Shown here: positions 60,740 to 64,000 of the stretch, one piece after another
Position numbering within the stretch: the stretch's first letter is position 1
Layout: each line of letters starts with the position of its first letter
Assembly (NCBI RefSeq): GCF_009647655.1
Contig: NZ_WJFD01000001.1
Span: 3,100,001-3,164,000 of the forward strand
Source of the DNA: Chitinophaga sp. SYP-B3965
GTDB lineage: Bacteria; Bacteroidota; Bacteroidia; Chitinophagales; Chitinophagaceae
DNA: 64,000 nucleotides
Reading direction: 5' to 3'
Made by a program: the position numbers and the translations under genes
Notes under the pieces: model-generated
Databases searched by the model: none
The model's input: the letters and a program-made list of their open reading frames with translations, nothing else
Told to the model about the DNA's origin: nothing

Positions 60740-61528
60740 TTACGGATTAGGTTTTGATTTACCTGCATGGAGCCAATAGTATCCTTTCTCCTGGCTGAAG
60801 GCCATCAGGCTTGTACTGGCCCTCGTATCAATGTGTATCTCAGAAAAACTGCGCTGGTATTGCAGTGCAAAATAAACGGCGCCCTGTGTGGGTTCGTCTG
60901 TATCTTCATAATTCAACCGCACTTCCCTCGTCTTCCCTATTTTGAAACCTTTGAAGCTGCCTTTATAGTATTCTTCTCTTTCCAGGACCTTTAATCCACT
61001 TTCATCAAAGTGATAATAGAACTCTCCGCCATACATGGCCACATCGCTGGGCTGGAGTGCAGGCAGCAACCAGATGGTGATTGTTTTATCAGGGTGATAC
61101 CGGATGAACTTATTCATCTTCACATATGATTTGCCCAGGATCACACCCGCTTCCCGGTAGGCTACACTAATAGCCCGTGAAACGGCTACCAGCATCACAG
61201 AATCTATGGGATCAGACACCACATCTATCGTATCATTTGTATTTAAGCGGTAATGCAGTACCTGGTCATATTTACCATCTTTGAATTTACCATACACACC
61301 GTTCCACAGGCTGTCTTCTGCTTTATAGCAGAACCATTCCCTTCCAATGCGGGCCAATTCCTCATAAGTAGCTTCGGTGACCAGTTCAGACATGCGCCAG
61401 GCAATGCTGTCGTACTCCCGCATCCATTGTGCGGTTTCCAGCTTTTCAGAAAAAGATCTTGTATTATTCTTCTGGGCCTGAACGGTTTGCGCTATTAGCA
61501 ACACGGCTAACAGTAACCAGGATTTCAT
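60740..61528 (-). CDS. Secreted protein of unknown function
   Basis: A 262-residue protein with a signal peptide (about 1-18, ending TVQAQ). No family that I can name is visible. Structural hints are a helical N-terminal part (SFSEKLETAQWMREYDSIAW) and beta-rich C-terminal strands (EFYYHFDESGLKVLEREEYY, GAVYFALQYQRSF). It has no cysteine-rich or catalytic motif. It is co-directional with the esterase gene and separated from it by 10 bp, so the pair are probably co-transcribed. Confidence 0.7.
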   Translation of the reverse strand: MKSWLLLAVLLIAQTVQAQKNNTRSFSEKLETAQWMREYDSIAWRMSELVTEATYEELARIGREWFCYKAEDSLWNGVYGKFKDGKYDQVLHYRLNTNDTIDVVSDPIDSVMLVAVSRAISVAYREAGVILGKSYVKMNKFIRYHPDKTITIWLLPALQPSDVAMYGGEFYYHFDESGLKVLEREEYYKGSFKGFKIGKTREVRLNYEDTDEPTQGAVYFALQYQRSFSEIHIDTRASTSLMAFSQEKGYYWLHAGKSKPNP

Positions 61529-61702
61529 AGGATATAGGTTTTTCTGTAATAAATATATGGAATTTTATTAATTCGTGTATACTATTCGCTCAGTTCGGGC
61601 ACTCAATTCCACAACGCTGCTTCATAAAAAGCTGTTTAATAGGCATTTATAGCAATGGCACAATCTTTTCAATACTATCCATGAACAGAAAAACCTAAAC
61701 AA

Positions 61703-62320
61703 ATGAAACAGATCAAGCAATACTTATTACCGCTGGCAATTGGCGGCGTGATGGCATGTAACAGCGGTACCACCAAAACAACGGATGATACATCTACAGT
61801 AGGGAATGAAGACATAACAGCAGTGGATACCGGTATGACAAAGGGTATGGCACAGGACCTGAACAAGGATAAATTCTCCGATGATTCCCTCCGGGATGAT
61901 GCGGGGTTTGTAACAAAAGCAGCGGAAGACGGCATGTACGAAGTGAGGTTAAGCGCTGATGCACAGACCAAAACAGCTAATGCAGGTGTAAAAAAACTGG
62001 CAGCTCATATGCAGCAGGCACATGAAAAGGCCAATAAACAACTGATGGAATTAGCTGCTAAGAAAAGCATTACAGTACCTACTGTGATTGCTCAGGGTAA
62101 AGTGGATGATATCAACAGGTTACTGGAAAAAAGTGGTAATGATTTTGACAAAGCTTTTGTAGAAGAGTTGTCGGACAAACATGAAAAAGCCATCAGGTTA
62201 TTTGAAGATGCATCTAAAGATGTAAAGGACGAAGAATTAAAAGCATGGTTTTCCAAAACCCTTCCGGAATTGAGGAATCACCTGGAAATGGTGAAGAAGG
62301 AACAGGCTAAATTGAAATAA
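61703..62320 (+). CDS. DUF4142 family lipoprotein
   Basis: A 205-residue lipoprotein (lipobox GGVMAC, Cys19) with a Thr/Asp-rich linker (SGTTKTTDDTSTVGNEDITA). The helical ferritin-like DUF4142 domain (about 60-200) contains DAGFVTKAAEDGMYEVRLSA, KKLAAHMQQAHEKANKQLME, FDKAFVEELSDKHEKAIRLF and WFSKTLPELRNHLEMVKKEQ. DUF4142 proteins are common in the envelopes of Bacteroidetes and Proteobacteria; no activity is established, and stress protection has been suggested. The T-rich terminator at 62426 follows. Confidence 0.88.
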   Translation: MKQIKQYLLPLAIGGVMACNSGTTKTTDDTSTVGNEDITAVDTGMTKGMAQDLNKDKFSDDSLRDDAGFVTKAAEDGMYEVRLSADAQTKTANAGVKKLAAHMQQAHEKANKQLMELAAKKSITVPTVIAQGKVDDINRLLEKSGNDFDKAFVEELSDKHEKAIRLFEDASKDVKDEELKAWFSKTLPELRNHLEMVKKEQAKLK

Positions 62321-62425
62321 TTACGCAGCTTCTTATTAGAGGGTGGCCTCAAAGCCTGAGATTACACCTTTTGTACCTGCTCTGGATAATCCCAGCGAAG
62401 GAATTGAGAAGCATCGCGTATAAAG

Positions 62426-62454
62426 CTCCGGTCTGTAAGGGCCGGAGTTTTTTT
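62426..62454 (+). terminator. Terminator downstream of the DUF4142 gene
   Basis: CTCCGG pairs with CCGGAG (with further weak pairs inside), followed by seven Ts. Its T-run reaches the stop of the convergent gene at 62453. Confidence 0.85.
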
Positions 62455-63085
62455 ATTTCTTTTTTTCCAGTGCATTGATCTTCTTTTCCTGCTCCTCTAC
62501 TTTTTTATTCAGATCGATGATATAAAGCGTGAGCTCTTCTATTTTCTGCAACAGTTTAGTTTGGTTATCTCCTACATCCAGTCCTTCCTGCTGCATTGTT
62601 GTGGCTGGTTGAATACCGGGTAAGTGACGATGTTCTTTTACGTACTTTCCCAATGCAGGCAAAGACATCAGGCTGTATGTGGAATCAAATACAAAGTCGG
62701 CTCCTGTTGTGTTCACTACCACTTTATCCGCCCTGATCTTTCCGGCAACATCTAATTTATAGGTGGCATTGGCTTGTGTGATTTTGCCGATCAGCACATT
62801 TCCGTTATCGGAATTGATGAAGAACGCTGCCCCTCCCCATACGCCATCGGCCTTCCTCCATCCACCAATAGCAAAGTCCCGCTTGAAATAGGTTAAAGTA
62901 TAAGCGTCAGGAAGAGAACTGGAAACCCAGCCGCCGGTAACATAACTTCCCCTGCCAATCATTCCTATATAATCGGTAGGTCCTTCCTGCACGGTTATTT
63001 GCTGAGTTGTTACCGGTGTAAGAGTCTGGGCATTTGTGTTGCAAAAAAGGAAACAACACAAGAAAAGGGATAGGATCTTTTTCAT
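62453..63085 (-). CDS. Secreted tail-fibre-like protein with coiled-coil end
   Basis: A 210-residue exported protein (signal peptide about 1-19). The core has the repeated strand pattern of Bacteroidetes tail-fibre-like surface proteins (GNVLIGKITQANATYKLDVA, DKVVVNTTGADFVFDSTYSL), the common SLPALGKYVKEHRHLPGI motif, and a trimeric coiled-coil (about 170-210, LLQKIEELTLYIIDLNKKVE). Such proteins often form oligomeric surface fibres. Function is unknown. The C-terminal helix ends in a Lys-rich tail. It is monocistronic, convergent with the DUF4142 gene. Confidence 0.75.
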   Translation of the reverse strand: MKKILSLFLCCFLFCNTNAQTLTPVTTQQITVQEGPTDYIGMIGRGSYVTGGWVSSSLPDAYTLTYFKRDFAIGGWRKADGVWGGAAFFINSDNGNVLIGKITQANATYKLDVAGKIRADKVVVNTTGADFVFDSTYSLMSLPALGKYVKEHRHLPGIQPATTMQQEGLDVGDNQTKLLQKIEELTLYIIDLNKKVEEQEKKINALEKKK

Positions 63086-63134
63086 GGTATAATGAGTTAA
63101 CTGTTAATAGGAGACCTAAAATAAAGAATCCCTT

Positions 63135-63926
63135 TTAAAACTTCAACGTAAAATGCTGTTTTTCCTTAAACCCTTCCCGCAGAAAAATAAGGCCAATAAA
63201 GAAGAGATCAATAGATAAGGTAGTAGCAGGATGCCCTTTGATAGTTTCCCAGGCACGTTCCATCCCATCCGTCCAATGTACATCATCAAAGATCAGTACG
63301 GCGGAAGGTTTTACTTTTTTGATACACTCCAGGTAGTATTGTACAGTGGGGTCTTCCCGGTGATTGCCGTCAATGTATATTAAGTCTGGCGGAGGGATTT
63401 CGTTCAATAACTGAGGCAATACGGTATCAAAATTCCCGATATGCTGCTGAATGTTCTTTAAACCTAAGGTTTCGAAGTTCTTAGCAGCGCGGGCTGCAAT
63501 ATTGGGGCAGCCTTCTATTGTATGCACCTTTGCCCCTGCAGTGGCCATATAAGCGGTAGAAAGGCCCATAGAGGTACCCAGTTCCAGCACGGTAACCGCA
63601 TTAAAGCGTTTAACCAACCTGTGAAACAATTGCCCGAATTTGGGCGGTTTAGCAGCATGCCGTACAATATCCCTGATCTTGCGGGTATTGGTAGCGCCCA
63701 TTAAGGAACCGGCCCCCAGGTCTGTTACCTCGATCACATCCTGGCTTTGCAGTAATTGCCGCCGCAGCGCTTCAATAGACGCATATTCAGGACGGGGTTT
63801 GCGGTCATAAAGCACTTCATCCAGTAACGCATAAGCGAACGGAGAATGCAAACCATGCCGGTTACCTGCCGTAAAGCGGTACCGGATATATTTCCTGGCT
63901 AATGCAACCTGGTGCTGTAAACTCAA
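63135..63926 (-). CDS. Class I SAM-dependent O-methyltransferase-like protein
   Basis: A 263-residue cytosolic protein with motif I VTVLELGTSMGLSTAYMATA (about 111-130), post-I KVHTIEGCPNIAARAAKNFE and PPDLIYIDGNHREDPTVQYY, matching the small-molecule O-methyltransferase fold. The N-terminus (YIRYRFTAGNRHGLHSPFAY) is common to a Bacteroidetes group of this family. The acceptor is unknown. The start is a TTG at 63926, since no ATG is available upstream; the stop of the preceding gene (63928-63930) lies 1 bp before it, so the two are translationally coupled. Confidence 0.88.
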   Translation of the reverse strand: MSLQHQVALARKYIRYRFTAGNRHGLHSPFAYALLDEVLYDRKPRPEYASIEALRRQLLQSQDVIEVTDLGAGSLMGATNTRKIRDIVRHAAKPPKFGQLFHRLVKRFNAVTVLELGTSMGLSTAYMATAGAKVHTIEGCPNIAARAAKNFETLGLKNIQQHIGNFDTVLPQLLNEIPPPDLIYIDGNHREDPTVQYYLECIKKVKPSAVLIFDDVHWTDGMERAWETIKGHPATTLSIDLFFIGLIFLREGFKEKQHFTLKF

Positions 63927-63927
63927 A

Positions 63928-64000
63928 TTAATAGATTTTTGCCTTGATCAGCCCCCATTTATGCAGGCGGTGTTGCACGGAAACCCGCAATACACCTAAT
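63928..64000 (-). CDS. Unidentified gene, C-terminal end only
   Basis: The minus strand entering the right edge reads LGVLRVSVQHRLHKWGLIKA and ends KIY with a stop at 63928-63930. Twenty-three codons are too few to name a family. Its coupling to the methyltransferase gene suggests one operon. Confidence 0.55.
   Translation of the reverse strand, partial: LGVLRVSVQHRLHKWGLIKAKIY

Overview
The window looks like a chromosome segment of an aerobic Bacteroidota bacterium, most likely a Chitinophagaceae member close to Chitinophaga. The evidence is an ECF sigma/FecR/SusC/SusD locus, DUF4136, DUF4142 and DUF6786 lipoproteins, Tat-type Gfo/Idh oxidoreductases, the absence of clear Shine-Dalgarno sites, and several TAnnTTTG -7 boxes of the Bacteroidetes sigma factor. 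Genus level is inference. The + strand begins inside a 3-hydroxyacyl-CoA dehydrogenase gene and ends inside an unidentified minus-strand gene.

Layout. 1-7.2 kb: hydroxyacyl-CoA dehydrogenase (partial), a secreted carboxypeptidase-regulatory-like protein, the Mrp/ApbC Fe-S ATPase, an RDD membrane protein, a PaiB-like flavin protein, an odd non-coding locus (3480-3967), a Gfo/Idh oxidoreductase plus sugar isomerase pair, and pyrF. 7.2-7.55 kb: an 80-bp-period tandem array of terminator hairpins. 7.5-19.3 kb: YCII protein, glutaryl-CoA-dehydrogenase-like enzyme, ApbE with a duplicated tail, small envelope proteins, HAD phosphatase, DUF2130 protein, CPA1 antiporter, a possible tRNA-Leu-associated remnant island, tRNA-Leu and an orphan histidine kinase. 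19.3-28.7 kb: glycosyltransferase, tRNA-Gly, a three-gene MFS / FAD-oxidoreductase / phosphatase operon, DUF6786 lipoprotein, YigZ, RibD and PrmC. 28.7-38.4 kb: ExbB/ExbD, PepT, SlyD-type FKBP, Fmt, a LysM protein, the three-gene transhydrogenase operon and ferrochelatase.

38.6-45.8 kb is a nearly complete heme pathway operon, hemA-hemC-hemD-hemE-hemF-hemB-hemL, with hemH divergent to it; only protoporphyrinogen oxidase is absent. Junctions are tight or overlapping, which suggests one co-translated unit. It closes with two back-to-back terminators facing a secreted S9 peptidase.

48.9-59.9 kb is a compact polysaccharide-utilisation-type locus: ECF sigma factor, FecR anti-sigma, SusC with an STN domain, SusD, a large secreted GH36-like protein with a probable inserted domain, and a GH29-like protein. 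It is followed by a minus-strand esterase pair, a DUF4142 lipoprotein and two further minus-strand genes.

The most unusual item is 3480-3967. Two long hairpins face each other across a G/T-rich non-coding stretch. They share a nearly identical 36-nt apical core in inverted orientation, while their stems differ in sequence yet remain fully paired. The wobble pattern suggests a + strand RNA. No CRISPR array, transposase, integrase or rRNA was seen.
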